Source: Podospora pseudocomata
Lineage: Eukaryota; Ascomycota; Sordariomycetes; Sordariales; Podosporaceae
DNA: 64,000 bases
NCBI RefSeq assembly: GCF_035222375.1
Contig: NC_085890.1
Span: 3,906,001 to 3,970,000, forward strand
Direction of reading: 5' to 3'
Below are positions 47,674-58,036 of the stretch, one piece after another. Under the pieces are notes generated by a model. It was not told the origin of the DNA, made no database searches, and saw only the letters and a list, made by a program, of their open reading frames with translations. Both the position numbers and the translations under genes were made by a program. Each line of letters starts with the position of its first letter. The stretch's first letter is position 1.

Positions 47674-48006
47674 ATGCATTTGCGACGTCACCAACAAGTT
47701 TTCAACATGGCATATGAGGATGGATACAGTTCTATGATTGGACAAAGACAACGGGAGGATGCGTGGAAAACTTTCGACCGATGCCCGATGGTTATGCCCG
47801 ATATCCAATCGGATTTCGACGAACACGATCATATCGTCCCACACCCCTGCGCTGCCTGCTTTGTTTTGGCCACAATGGCGGGTCAGGGGTTGAGGCATCG
47901 CTGTACTTGTCGATATCAAATTTGTTCGGCCGACTGTGCTCGACGATACTGGAAGAGCAAGTTGCACCAATCACGAAATAAACAAGGGCTCTATGAGCCT
48001 AGATGA
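47674..48006 (+). CDS. Small ORF with MYND-like zinc-finger pattern (tentative)
   Basis: 110 aa from the ATG at 47674, or 99 aa from the ATG at 47707; no intron needed. The C-terminal half has CAAC, then RCTCRYQICSADC-ARRYW and a trailing His. This spacing recalls the second half of a MYND finger (C-x-C ... CS-x2-C ... W ... H). If real, it is a small protein-binding zinc protein. The eight bases TCGGCCGA at 47936 fall inside it and encode part of CSAD. No promoter or homolog evidence is available, so it may be a chance frame. Confidence 0.35.
   Translation: MHLRRHQQVFNMAYEDGYSSMIGQRQREDAWKTFDRCPMVMPDIQSDFDEHDHIVPHPCAACFVLATMAGQGLRHRCTCRYQICSADCARRYWKSKLHQSRNKQGLYEPR
47936..47943. promoter_or_regulatory. 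TCGGCCGA site 7
   Basis: Between SDR-2 and the methyltransferase (205 bp before its ATG), but inside the tentative small ORF. It could therefore be coding by chance. Confidence 0.35.
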
Positions 48007-48140
48007 GATACCTGATGCTATGTTCAAGATTGCAAATAGATCGGGCATAAGGTAGGTTTGGCGCTATACTTTCTCCATCTCGATCATTTGCCAAAACTTG
48101 AATCATCCACTGCTTTTGTGTCCACATACCTACCTGAGCA

Positions 48141-49073
48141 ATGTCAGCAAAAGCTTCGTCCGTATCATTATCACATGAGAAGATGAGCTCAGTAGGCTCA
48201 GATTGGAAACTCACCAACGGCGCAGGCTACATCCTCGACCGTGACCGCAGCCACGCCGCCGCCTCTCGTCTCAACCTCCAGTTCTACCTCTGGAAAGACA
48301 GTCTTGGATTCAACATCCACCCGACCATCTCACAGTCACTATTTCCTTCCACCAAGAGCAATGAGCTCGTCAGCAGCCAAAGTCCCGTCGCGATCTGCGA
48401 GGTAGCCTCGGGGACTGGGATCTGGTTAACCGATGTTGCTCGCTCCGTCCCGCCGTCCACCATTCTCACCGGTCTGGACTACAACCTCTCGCAGTCCCCT
48501 CCGGCAGCATGGCTTCCCCCCAACATGTCCATGCGCCACTGGAACGTTTTCGACCTCGTGCCCGAGGATTTGGTCGGCAAATACGACTATGTCCATACTC
48601 GCCTGCTCGTCTTGGTAGTCGGAGAGTCCAAAGACCCGGGTCCAATCATAAGGAACCTCTTCAAGTTGCTCAAACCAGGCGGCTGGCTACAATGGGACGA
48701 GTTGGACACGGTGAATATGTCTATCCAAAAGGTCGACCCGGCACTCGAGACGCCAGCGTTGGAAGAGCTGAGGAAGTGGTCTTGGGCGGATGGGAGGCTG
48801 GACTGGACGGTGAAGCTGCCTGAATTTATGGAGAAGGAGGGGTTCACAGAGGTGAAGGGGGATCTATCTGGGGATCCGCCCGCGTTGGCGAGGGCGTTCA
48901 CCGAGCAGCATTTGCTGACGGCGGAGGAGTTTGCGGAGGGGTTGATCAAGCTGGGGAAGAGGGAAGTGGGGGAGAAGTATTTTGGGTTGGTGCACAAGGC
49001 GCACCAAGAGGCTATTGAGGGGGCGGCGCTGTGTGTGCCGAGGATTGTTTGTGTGGGGAGGAAGCCGCTATAG
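48141..49073 (+). CDS. LaeA/UMTA-type SAM-dependent methyltransferase
   Basis: Single exon, 310 aa. The N-terminal part (LTNGAGYILDRDRSHAAASRLNLQFYLWKDSLGFNIHP) is typical of the fungal UMTA-like family. The SAM-binding loop follows (ICEVASGTGIWLTDVA), then a second acidic motif (TGLDYN), LVPEDLVGKYDYVHTRLL, and LLKPGGWLQWDE. Such enzymes occur both as tailoring methyltransferases and as LaeA-like regulators; the sequence does not decide between them. It is divergent from SDR-2. Confidence 0.9.
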   Translation: MSAKASSVSLSHEKMSSVGSDWKLTNGAGYILDRDRSHAAASRLNLQFYLWKDSLGFNIHPTISQSLFPSTKSNELVSSQSPVAICEVASGTGIWLTDVARSVPPSTILTGLDYNLSQSPPAAWLPPNMSMRHWNVFDLVPEDLVGKYDYVHTRLLVLVVGESKDPGPIIRNLFKLLKPGGWLQWDELDTVNMSIQKVDPALETPALEELRKWSWADGRLDWTVKLPEFMEKEGFTEVKGDLSGDPPALARAFTEQHLLTAEEFAEGLIKLGKREVGEKYFGLVHKAHQEAIEGAALCVPRIVCVGRKPL

Positions 49074-50056
49074 GGAACGAGCATGATGTTTGACGATGAG
49101 AAGAAATCGCATGATGCAAGGATATACCATAAGAAATTTGCTAAATGAATGTGACTTATCTGAGACTGGTTTGAGCAAAGGACTTTCTAGTTACCTGGCA
49201 GGAATGGACCTCGACAGACTGGGGGTTTCAGGCGCTCAGCCATGTGAAATATTGATGACGGGCTCGTCTTCAAATACCTGCATATCGGGAATGAGACAGC
49301 ACCTAACCTGCAATCAAGCCGATTGATCTTGATGTGGGAAAGGCGGAAGACTGTGTGCATTCGACATTTCCATGAGGGTCGGTGACGGCTGACTTCTTCA
49401 TACTTAATGTGCTGTGGTTTACACCGAATTCACTCTCAATCATCCGGATCGTTGGTGAGATTTTTCTGCATGCTCCGAAGCCTCGGCCCTGGCCCGTACG
49501 GGTTTGGAACTGACAAATGTGGGTGGAGGACGCATCACATCACAGCTCTCAGCACGCATGGCTGCAGACACTAGAGATCTAGACCGTCTGTGATACCCAC
49601 TTATCAGCTCAGCCAGCCATTCGGACGAATCACAGCATTGTTGCGACCCGTCAGCTCTGTGCAGTCTCAAAGGCTTGACTCCTTTCAGACAAAATGGGGT
49701 CTCTAATGCACAGTCAGACTCATAGTTGAGTTAAGCCTTCTGTAAAATCCATCAGTATTGCGCTTTTGCAGGCATCCTTCCTGTCACTAGAGAAGCTGAA
49801 AGGAAACAAGGAGTTAGACTCGAGCGATGAAGATGCATCATTATATCCAGTGGCAAGCTGAACTATGCGAAAAGAGGGCGTCTAGAGCACAGGAACATCG
49901 AGGCCGCTGAGGCCAGTTTGTCATGCTCAGTTGGAGTGCGAGGGCATATAAAACAAGACATCGACACCCCAACTTTCGTTTGTTGTTCTCCAGCTCAATA
50001 GGTACCCATCAAAGCCCCGGTCGAACCCCCTCATACCACCAGCCCAACCCAGCACG
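49074..50056. other. Intergenic; tyrosinase promoter
   Basis: No gene seen. A TATA-like CATATAAAAC at 49945-49954 stands about 105 bp before the tyrosinase ATG. Confidence 0.5.
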
Positions 50057-52353
50057 ATGTCGGAAGAGCGTCCCAGTCATGTTGTCATTCAGGGCATCCT
50101 GCCCAAGGAGGCTCCCGGCATCCGAAGAGAATTCTCCGACTGGGCCAAAGACCATGAGAACAACATTCAGGTGTCTCTCTTCATCCGCGCCCTGCAAAAG
50201 TTCTACGACATCCCCTACACTGAAACCCTCTCCTACTTCCAGGTCGCTGGTATCCACGGCTACCCCGGAAACCTGAAGTGGGACGGCGCCGTTGCTCCTC
50301 CTCACGACAGAGACGCGAGGCATTACATCTACTGCACCCACAATCACTTCAACTTTCCCACTTGGCACCGTCCTTACATGGTCCTGTTTGAGGAGACCCT
50401 CTGGAAGCTGATGGGGGAGGTCATCGAGAAGGATCTCGAGTTTCACGACGATGCTGACAAGAAGCTGTGGCTTGAAGAGCGGAACAAGTGGCGACTTCCT
50501 TACTGGGATTGGGCTCTCAACTCGGCCCAGGGCAAGGTTCCTGATCTATTCGTTCCCTACAGCATCAACATCAGGCAGCCTGTGGGGAAAGGTGGATCCC
50601 AGCAGGAGTCGGAGAATGTCCCAAATCCGCTCGCCCGTTTCCAGGTCAAAGAAAACGGTGTGCCCATCAAGATGGGCAAGCTTCCCAAGAAGTACAGGGT
50701 TGATAGCGTCCCGTTGGGTGATGGCAGCTACCTGCCTGTGAGTCATTGAAACCGCTACCCTCGTGATTGCGCTCTAACAGTATTCACACCACAGTGGGCA
50801 GAATGCTCCGGCACCAGCCGCTGGGGCATCAAGCCTCACACCCAGCCTGACGAATGGACCGAGGGCGTCAACAAGACCGAGATGATCGCCCCCGCCATCA
50901 ACAACCACGAGTGGTACTTTTCGCCAGACAGAAGGAAGCCCGAAGACCGGAAGAAGAGAGAGGAGGCGATCTTCAAACACCCAGTTGGGGATCTCCTTCA
51001 TCGCCTTTTCAAAATTGACAACTGGGAAGACTTCTCATCTACGCGAGTGAACCAGGCGCCCAGCGACATAGACTGGGAGAAGTGGGTCTCGCTGGAGTAT
51101 GTCCACAACAACCTGCATGTGAGCTGAGTGTCCAGGTCCTTTTCCATGCCAAAGTCTCAGTTGAGCTGACGAAAACCAGGGGTTCATTGGCGGCGACGGT
51201 GTCGAGGGCATTGGACACATGCAAAACGTTCCTTCGGCCGCGTTTGACCCCATCTTTTACATGCACCATTGCAACATTGATCGCATCACCGCCATGTGGC
51301 AGACGCTGCACGAGGGTGTCTGGTTTGAGAACGATGTTCTCGCCGAGAGAGAGCTCTACCCCTTCCGCGGGCCAAAGCTGGACGGCGAGATCGACTACTT
51401 CACGTCCAATGATGTGCGGGACTGGACCCGGTTCGGTTACCAGTACGAGATCCTCGAACTCAGAGATGGGGAGACCGAGGTGGGACGCAAAAGGCGCATC
51501 AATGAGTTCATCGACAAGTCGTACTTCAGCACCGCCCAGGTCTTGCTCAAGGATGAGGGTCACTTGTTTCACGATGGTTCAGATATCGAATCCTTCGCCG
51601 CCCGCAACGACTTTGAGGATTACATCATCGATGTCATCTATGACCGGCAAGTCATTCCTCTCACGTTGTTGATCGCCCTATCCGTTGCTAACAGGGTCTC
51701 AAAGCTATGCTCTGAATGGAGATCCCTACATGGTCCATTTCTTCCTCGGTGCCCCGGTGCCTCAGCCCGAGTCCAACGGGGTGACGGCCAAGATAACCTT
51801 CAAGTCACCCAAGCACGTCGGGATGGTCTACAACTTCTCGACTCCTTGGCTCGGAAACGGCAACAACACCGAATCGGCCATGTCTGACGTGGAGTCTGAC
51901 GGGGAGGAGCCTGAGCCGGAATCTGACCAGCCCACGTGCGGCAACTGCGTGTCCCAGCAAGCGGAAAACATTCTCAGCAACGCCATGATTCCCTTGACGA
52001 TCCCACTCTACAACGCCGCAGCAGACAAAGACATCGAGGGCCTCGAAAACATCCACCCGGATCAGGTCAGGGACTTCCTCGCCAACGAGCTTACCTGGGT
52101 TGCCGTGAGCGTGAGTAGCCACCTCTCTTCCCACTACAGGTCTAAACTGACTCCCGTGGTGCTGTAGACGAACGGCACAATCATCCCCTGGGAACGCCTG
52201 CCCAAGACTAAGGTTTTCGTCCTCAAGGGCAAGGCCAAGCATTACACCGAAAACTCGAAGCTGTCGTCGTACAAGGAGTATGACGCTTTGGGCCACATCA
52301 CGCACAACAAGCCAGCCGGTGCTTCTCATGCCGACTATGGACAGTATGCTTGA
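50057..52353 (+). CDS. Tyrosinase (type-3 copper monophenol monooxygenase)
   Basis: Exons 50057-50737, 50795-51118, 51180-51646, 51705-52110 and 52168-52353 give 687 aa. Intron 3 is a GC-AG intron (GCAAGT donor, GCTAAC branch point, AAAG acceptor). The obvious upstream AG gives a wrong frame, while this one restores IYDR|YALNGDPYMVHFF. The CuA site shows as YCTHNHFNFPTWHRPY, including the Cys for a Cys-His thioether. CuB shows as HNNLH and FDPIFYMHHCNIDR. The C-terminal third (acidic SDVESDGEEPEPESD, CGNC) is the shielding domain that is usually cleaved. There is no signal peptide, so it is probably cytosolic. Oxidises phenols to quinones (melanin), or a phenolic metabolite. Confidence 0.94.
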
Positions 52354-52482
52354 TTGGAGATTGGCCTGAGCAAGAAGGCATGGCTGGACAGTAGAGGACA
52401 AGTGATCAGTTTAATTCAGTACGTAAGTGGTAGTCAAATGAATCGAAATGTTTAGGGTATATTATACAATAAGTCCAGTCAG

Positions 52483-53526
52483 CTATAAGCCCGAACAACA
52501 TCTTTGCGATGTAACATGGATATGAACAGGACGCAGCGAAGTGAAATCGGCCGGTAAAATTCCTCCTTCCACCAATCTGGGTCTCGGTATTGGTGGCTTG
52601 ATGAACTGCAACACCCTTGAACCCACAAGCTGGGTGGGCTCTTCTTCTGGCTCGTTCACTTTTGGTACCTGCGAGGAGCGCGGGGCTGAAAACTGAGTCA
52701 TTGGCGTGAGCAGGGAGGGGATGTAATCTTCAGTCTTGTAGGTTGAAGAACACATCAGATCGCCGCTTTGGGTGGGTGGGGTTGGTAGTTGGGGTGGGGG
52801 TGACACCCTCCGGCGCCGAGGTCGTTGAGATTTCCTTTGCTGCCTTGGGTTTGAGGCGGCAGGCTCCGGTGTTGAGTGCTGGGAGCGCAATCGTTGTGAT
52901 CGCCTGCGCGGCGTGTTGTTGGCTGCCGCTCCTTGCATGTCTTGGCGGATATCTCTTGGCGGTGTCCTGGGCACCCACCCACACAAGTTGTTGACAGTCG
53001 GACACATCTTTTGTATCAGGTTGCGCACATCGTCCAAAGCGCGGTCGGACTCGATAGACATGGAGTAGTTCTCGAGGTACCGACAGAACATGCGATAGAA
53101 CTGGAGGTATTGCCCTATTTCGACTTCGATTGGCGTCATCCATCTGATGCATTCGTCAGAATATGTGTCATGTTGGTCTTCTCTAGCATCCTGACAGGTC
53201 CGGACAGCGAGGTGCAAAATGTGGTTGATGGTGTGGTCTATGTGGTGGTCAACACCATAGGCGTGATGGAGCATGATAGCTTCAAAAAGCTGGTTGATAT
53301 GTGGTAGCAGGTGCAGGTTGTGAAGCTTGGCGGGTGGGCTCTGCATCGCATGTCCAGCGACACAGATGGTCTTGAAAGCATCTTTCCAGCGATATTCGTC
53401 CAGGTATTGTATTGCGGACGTTAACAGCTGGGTCTCTGAAGACGGCAGCCGTGCATATGGCCCCAAAGGTGATGGTAGTGGCGAGGGTGATGGTGATGGT
53501 GATGGTGATGGTGACGTGGTGGACAT
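52483..53526 (-). CDS. Uncharacterised protein with Ser-Pro start and basic tail
   Basis: 347 aa in one exon from the ATG at 53526. An alternative ATG at 53637 would add a hydrophobic leader (IPPFLLFLPNPILLFINTLI). Not recognised. It begins STTSPSPSPSPSPSPLPSP, encoded by a GGTGAT-type microsatellite. A helical middle part of about 150 residues (DEYRWKDAFKTI ... MLHHAYGVDHHIDHTINHILHLAV) follows. The end is Arg/Pro-rich and probably disordered (RRRSQRLRSQ, QRPRRRRVSPPP). The frame stays open over 1 kb with reasonable composition, so it is likely real. It may be nuclear, judging from the basic clusters. Confidence 0.6.
   Translation of the reverse strand: MSTTSPSPSPSPSPSPLPSPLGPYARLPSSETQLLTSAIQYLDEYRWKDAFKTICVAGHAMQSPPAKLHNLHLLPHINQLFEAIMLHHAYGVDHHIDHTINHILHLAVRTCQDAREDQHDTYSDECIRWMTPIEVEIGQYLQFYRMFCRYLENYSMSIESDRALDDVRNLIQKMCPTVNNLCGWVPRTPPRDIRQDMQGAAANNTPRRRSQRLRSQHSTPEPAASNPRQQRKSQRPRRRRVSPPPQLPTPPTQSGDLMCSSTYKTEDYIPSLLTPMTQFSAPRSSQVPKVNEPEEEPTQLVGSRVLQFIKPPIPRPRLVEGGILPADFTSLRPVHIHVTSQRCCSGL
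53484..53515 (-). repeat. GGTGAT microsatellite coding for Ser-Pro
   Basis: About five tandem hexamers, translated on the minus strand as alternating Ser and Pro. Confidence 0.85.
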
Positions 53527-55200
53527 AATAATATGCCAAATTGTGGGCGGGATGAGGGTGTTAATGAAAAGGAGAATGGGGTTCGGCAAAAACAATAAGA
53601 ATGGTGGGATGTTGGATGGATGGGAGGAGTGCGGCATCGGGGAGGTGGATGGTATCAAAATGGGAGAAGAGAAGAGGTGCACAGGGGGGGAAGGTCGAAA
53701 AAAATGGGTGGACGGGGTTTTATACCTGCAAATTGTCAGTAAAGTCGACCAATGAGATATCGGTGCGAAATCGTACGTCCACGGGTCCTCTGATCTGTTT
53801 TAGAGCAGCAATATATCAGTAGGGGGTTGGAAGGGGTGGAACACGCAGTGGGTTGGTCCACCAGCTTAAAGCGGCGGGCACCCCCGGCTGGGCACCCACT
53901 CTCTCCCATCCACCCATATCCCCCCCTCCCCCCTCCCGCCTTCTCCCCAACATCAGCCCCTCCCCACTTCTCACTCTGTCTCATCAAAAGAAAATCCGAC
54001 CTGTCGCCCGCCGAGAATTGATGCGCATCAGCGACCCATTTGCGTCTTTCTGGGATGCTTTCTGCGTGATAGTGACTGTTGGTGTGATGTTTGGGGGCAG
54101 ATGGTGGAAGCAGACTTCACCATATATCGTATAGAATATGGTGTGCATTTTCTATATTGTGAATGGTGAGCCCTTATTGATGGAGTGGGAGTCTTTTCAT
54201 GTTCGAAGTTTTGTGGTTTGCTGATTAGGGGAGGAGTTGGACTTATCATTGTCAATGGTCGCACACATATATATAAATGGGCTGGTCAATGCTCAGTCCA
54301 GACTTGGTGCGAGTCAGGGCTCCAGAGGAGCGCGGGCAAACACTGATGAATTAAAGTGAGAAAACCCTGTTGGGGTGTAATTGAAGCCTTTTTATCGTTA
54401 TAATGATGATTTTGAAGACCATGCATCATTTTGAGATGGGCTGCGATGGAAAAAAGAGGTTGCTTGGGGGGCGGTTGTGGTAGATGGGATGAGATGTCGT
54501 TGGATGATTAGATAATCTCCGGACCCACCTTCAACCTCTGTTCTCAGCTGACCCATTCCCGACAAAAACAGGCATACGAACTCTTTTCAATGCCCATGAA
54601 TCATATTTCAACCCCTATCAACCATCTTTCGAGGCCTATCCAGTCCATCGCCTCGTCCAGTGTGCTTACGTCCAAAGATGTTATACTATTTGAACTTGGT
54701 GTTAGTATCAAAGTTTTGTTTCGAGCTCTCCTAGCATCAGAATTGCACCCGCGCTTATACACGATGACCCTTTCGGCAAGTCGCGAAAAGTCGATGAAAA
54801 TCGATGAAAATAGCTGCAATTGCGAGGCTTTTGAAGAAATAGCCTGCAAGGCGCGCGGAAGAAAGGAGCGCCCAAAACTTACGGCACGCAACGAAGGGCA
54901 AAATGATGAATATATGATATCGTGATTGCATGGAAAGGAAGGAAAAGGCCAGTGGCCGAAGCTGCAAAGAACAAACAGGAGCAAAGTGGGTGGTCAGTGC
55001 CCACGCCGCCACAGTCTGTCCGTCTCTGTCAATCTGGCAAGCCTTTCATTCACCCGCCGCCAAGTCAGACGATATGATTGGCCGAATACAACTTAATAAT
55101 ATAGGCTCAATGGCGTTTCTGTATACGGGACCGAGAGATGTTGTTTGTGTATGTGCCAACAGCCTTCACGGTTTGTGACGGTTTGTCAACAAAGACCATC
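53527..55200. other. Intergenic; no gene seen
   Basis: 1.67 kb with a C/T-rich tract at 53880-53945 and otherwise A+T-leaning sequence. No frame has recognisable features. Confidence 0.5.
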
Positions 55201-56727
55201 TTACAGCCCCTCTACGATTCTATCCAGCATCTGATCGTTAAACTTCCACAGCATGGTCGTAAAATCAGCAGCAATCCCATTCCCGGTGAACCAAGTCGAC
55301 CTCTTCCCTTGAAGGGCGTACATGTCCTCCATCCACCCCTCTCTCAGTTCCTGAGCGCTGACTCCGAAGCCACCAGGGCCATGATCAGACCACGCAACAA
55401 ACTCGACCTCTTCGCCCTCAAGGTCTGGCAAAGTCCCGGCGTCGACCATTGTTTGAATCGCTTTCCGTGCGACCTTTTTCGCTTCAGATGGAGGGAACGC
55501 GGTGTAGTTTGTGCCGCTGGATCCAAGACTGAAGAGTGGTGAGTCGGTGGCAAGGCTGGTGAAACTCAGGACAAAGGGGGTTTGGAGGAAAGGGGAGAGG
55601 GGGTTGGCGGTCGCTGACAAAGGAAGATTGCGGAGCTGAACGCCAGCGGGGAGCTTGGAGTGTTTCGCAATGGCGGTATGGCTTCGACCGTATTTTGGTT
55701 TGGAGAAGTGGGCTTTCTCTGCCGGGGTCAGGTCGAACGGGGCGAGGTTTTCTCTGGTTGGTGGAATGGCGAGGAGGAGCTTCTTGGCAATGATGAGCTT
55801 CTTGGTCGCCTTTCCATTTCCTTTCCCCTTCCGACTCTTGCCGGGTTGCTCTTCGTCATCTTCGAGCCGAGCTGAGTCAACGACCAGTTCAATTCCAGAA
55901 TTGCTCCTCCTCGAATTGACAACCTGAGAATTGTACAAGACATCTTTTCCGAGAAGAGTACTGATCTTATCGTACAGGAACTGGTTGCCGCCATCGATGC
56001 TGAACATGGCCACTTCGCCGAAGAAGACCTTGGACCATGCTGTCGGGAAAGCCTTGATGATGCTCAAGGTCAAAATGTCCTCAAAGTTGCCCCTGGACCC
56101 CACGCCGCCACCGGTGGACGGATACATGGTTGAGAGCATGGCTTCAATCCCGTGCTTCTTGGCAAACTGGCCGATTGGGAGCAAAAGGTCGGCTGGAATG
56201 TCTTTGCCAGCTGGCAAGCCCCAGTAACCCGGTTGGGTCATGTTGTCCCAACCATTTGCTGTCATCAGGTCGTGGAATTTCTTGACGGCAATCGGGCCAG
56301 CAGACTCATCAGGTGGCTGAAAGGTGCTGGTCAGCTCTTGCCCAGAGGTGAAGTCGACGTATCGAACCTCGTTGCCTCCGGCGGGGAACCATGGCGAGAG
56401 CGTGACGTTTATTTCCGGGCGGCTGAAGAAGTCAAACGAGTCTAGGTAGGGAAAATAGAGGGCGAGACCGTAATCGTGGATTCTGCCGGTTGTTTTGTCG
56501 ACATAGGTATCGACATGGCCGCCCAGAATTGGCTCTCTTTCAACGACTACCACGCTCTTGTTGTAATCCTGTCGCAACCGAACGGCTGCGTGAGCCCCTG
56601 ACGCACCTCCTCCAATGATCGCCACATCTTTGTAGATGATGTCCTCGCGGCGGAAATCAGCACGGTTGATGCGGCCAGCAGATGCTGCCGAGATGGCGCC
56701 TGCAGTTAGAATAGTTGCTGTACGCAT
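55201..56727 (-). CDS. Secreted FAD/NAD(P)-binding amine-oxidase-like flavoprotein
   Basis: Single exon, 508 aa. A signal peptide (MRTATILTAGAISAASAG) precedes the dinucleotide-binding fold VAIIGGGASGAHAAVRLRQ, ending in the acidic VVVVEREPILGGHVDTY. This is the arrangement of fungal beta-cyclopiazonate-dehydrogenase-like and flavin amine oxidase proteins. The second FAD contact is near the C-terminus (STWFTGNGIAADF). An inserted Lys/Gly-rich loop (KSRKGKGNGKATKK) is unusual. Substrate unknown. The gene could be an oxidative tailoring enzyme or a stand-alone secreted oxidase. No TCGGCCGA upstream. Confidence 0.88.
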   Translation of the reverse strand: MRTATILTAGAISAASAGRINRADFRREDIIYKDVAIIGGGASGAHAAVRLRQDYNKSVVVVEREPILGGHVDTYVDKTTGRIHDYGLALYFPYLDSFDFFSRPEINVTLSPWFPAGGNEVRYVDFTSGQELTSTFQPPDESAGPIAVKKFHDLMTANGWDNMTQPGYWGLPAGKDIPADLLLPIGQFAKKHGIEAMLSTMYPSTGGGVGSRGNFEDILTLSIIKAFPTAWSKVFFGEVAMFSIDGGNQFLYDKISTLLGKDVLYNSQVVNSRRSNSGIELVVDSARLEDDEEQPGKSRKGKGNGKATKKLIIAKKLLLAIPPTRENLAPFDLTPAEKAHFSKPKYGRSHTAIAKHSKLPAGVQLRNLPLSATANPLSPFLQTPFVLSFTSLATDSPLFSLGSSGTNYTAFPPSEAKKVARKAIQTMVDAGTLPDLEGEEVEFVAWSDHGPGGFGVSAQELREGWMEDMYALQGKRSTWFTGNGIAADFTTMLWKFNDQMLDRIVEGL

Positions 56728-57322
56728 CCTGACCGGAGGTTATCGCAGGGCCGCCGATGCGTTGGAATTTGACGAGAAAGCCTGACAGCGAGGGGCAACA
56801 AGGGAGCCGTGAGTTGGACCTTCAAATATAGGTAGGTAAAGGACTGGGTCGTATCGACATTCCACTCTAACTGAATGGCAAAATAATATCGCCGGACACA
56901 TGGTTATATGAAGAATGCTACCGGACCATGTGAAGACTCTGCAAGTCAGAAATTAGCAGCAATTAGCATTGTGGTTCTCCATCTGCAGGGACCTTGTGGT
57001 AACATGAACTCCGTTTGCAGAGTGGCCAATACCTGGTCGCCGTTATTGCCGGATTGTGCACCATGGTCGATAAGAACTTCTTTTGCTGGCAGTCTGACCG
57101 GTTGAAAGAGCTCAGATTATCCGATCTCGAGGCAATGTGAGCAATATCGAGGAGGCAAAGATATGAAAACGACTTGTTATTATTCCGGTATCATGATACT
57201 TCTATCTTCAACCTTCCATGTGGGCCATTCCTCGGCGCTTCCACTTCCCTTATCTCTACTCACTCCACAGCACTCTCTCCCCGCTAGTCGTACTAGGTAT
57301 ATAGTCCAGCCAACCCACCACC
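56728..57322. other. Intergenic; no gene seen
   Basis: Promoter side of the flavoprotein and 3' flank of the small secreted protein. Nothing specific seen. Confidence 0.5.
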
Positions 57323-58036
57323 CTAGTCATACTGGCTCCAGTCAATCGCGCCAACATCCTCATAGCAGGGAGCGTCAAGCTGGTGGATATTCAACTCGTC
57401 AACCCCCTCAAACACATCCTCGGGTAGCGTAGCACACTGCGCCAAGAATGTAACAGCAACGCAGTTCTTGGGAATAGACTCCACATTCGGGGCAACCTTG
57501 ACCGCGTGCTGGGGACGACCATAGGCGGGCTCTGTCTCGTTGCAGACGATAAAGTAAGGGTAGGGAGTGAAAGCCTGTGCCCAAGGACTTCTCAAACCCC
57601 CCACCACTCCTGCGCCGATGTTGCCAGGGCCAAAGTTGAGACCGAGGTTGGTAGCGTGCTCGATGGGGCCCATGGGGAATCGCAGACCCATGGGGGTGGC
57701 ACCGCCTTGGTATTTGATGGGAGGAAGACCAATCGAGGTAGCTTGGGCTGAGACATCACGGCCGGTGCCGTTGACGAAGAGGGTGGCTGCTGCGTCGACG
57801 TTGGGCACCAGGATGGCTGCGTTGAGACCGGCGCCGACGTGGACGCCGGAGAGGAACCAGTTATGGACGGGTGGGTCGAAGATGTTGGAGGGTATGGATA
57901 TATTGGCCACGAGCTTGAAGCCATTGGCGGTCGTGCGAGGGGGATAGTTTCCTTGAAACTGGCGTTGTGTGAGTGAGAGGGGCGAGGCAACTGTGAGGCC
58001 AGCCATGAGGGCGGAGAAGAGCGCGGTGGTGAACAT
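57323..58036 (-). CDS. Small secreted protein of unknown function (DUF7907-like)
   Basis: 237 aa, one exon, with a signal peptide (MFTTALFSALMAGLTVAS). The mature part contains FKLVANISIPSNIFDPPVHNW and GVHVGAGLNAAIL, a pattern I associate with the fungal DUF7907 family, though this is from memory and not certain. Two N-glycosylation sequons (NIS, NGT) and three cysteines (IVCNE, QCATL, PCYED; a fourth in KNCVA) suggest an extracellular disulfide-bonded fold. A TCGGCCGA lies about 170 bp upstream, although the gene is 13 kb from the cluster. Confidence 0.8.
   Translation of the reverse strand: MFTTALFSALMAGLTVASPLSLTQRQFQGNYPPRTTANGFKLVANISIPSNIFDPPVHNWFLSGVHVGAGLNAAILVPNVDAAATLFVNGTGRDVSAQATSIGLPPIKYQGGATPMGLRFPMGPIEHATNLGLNFGPGNIGAGVVGGLRSPWAQAFTPYPYFIVCNETEPAYGRPQHAVKVAPNVESIPKNCVAVTFLAQCATLPEDVFEGVDELNIHQLDAPCYEDVGAIDWSQYD

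Noticed and set aside
51219-51887. Tyrosinase frame continuing through intron 3 (RVSKLCSEW...)
   Set aside because: It loses the conserved YALNG...YMVHFF; the GC-AG splice restores it.
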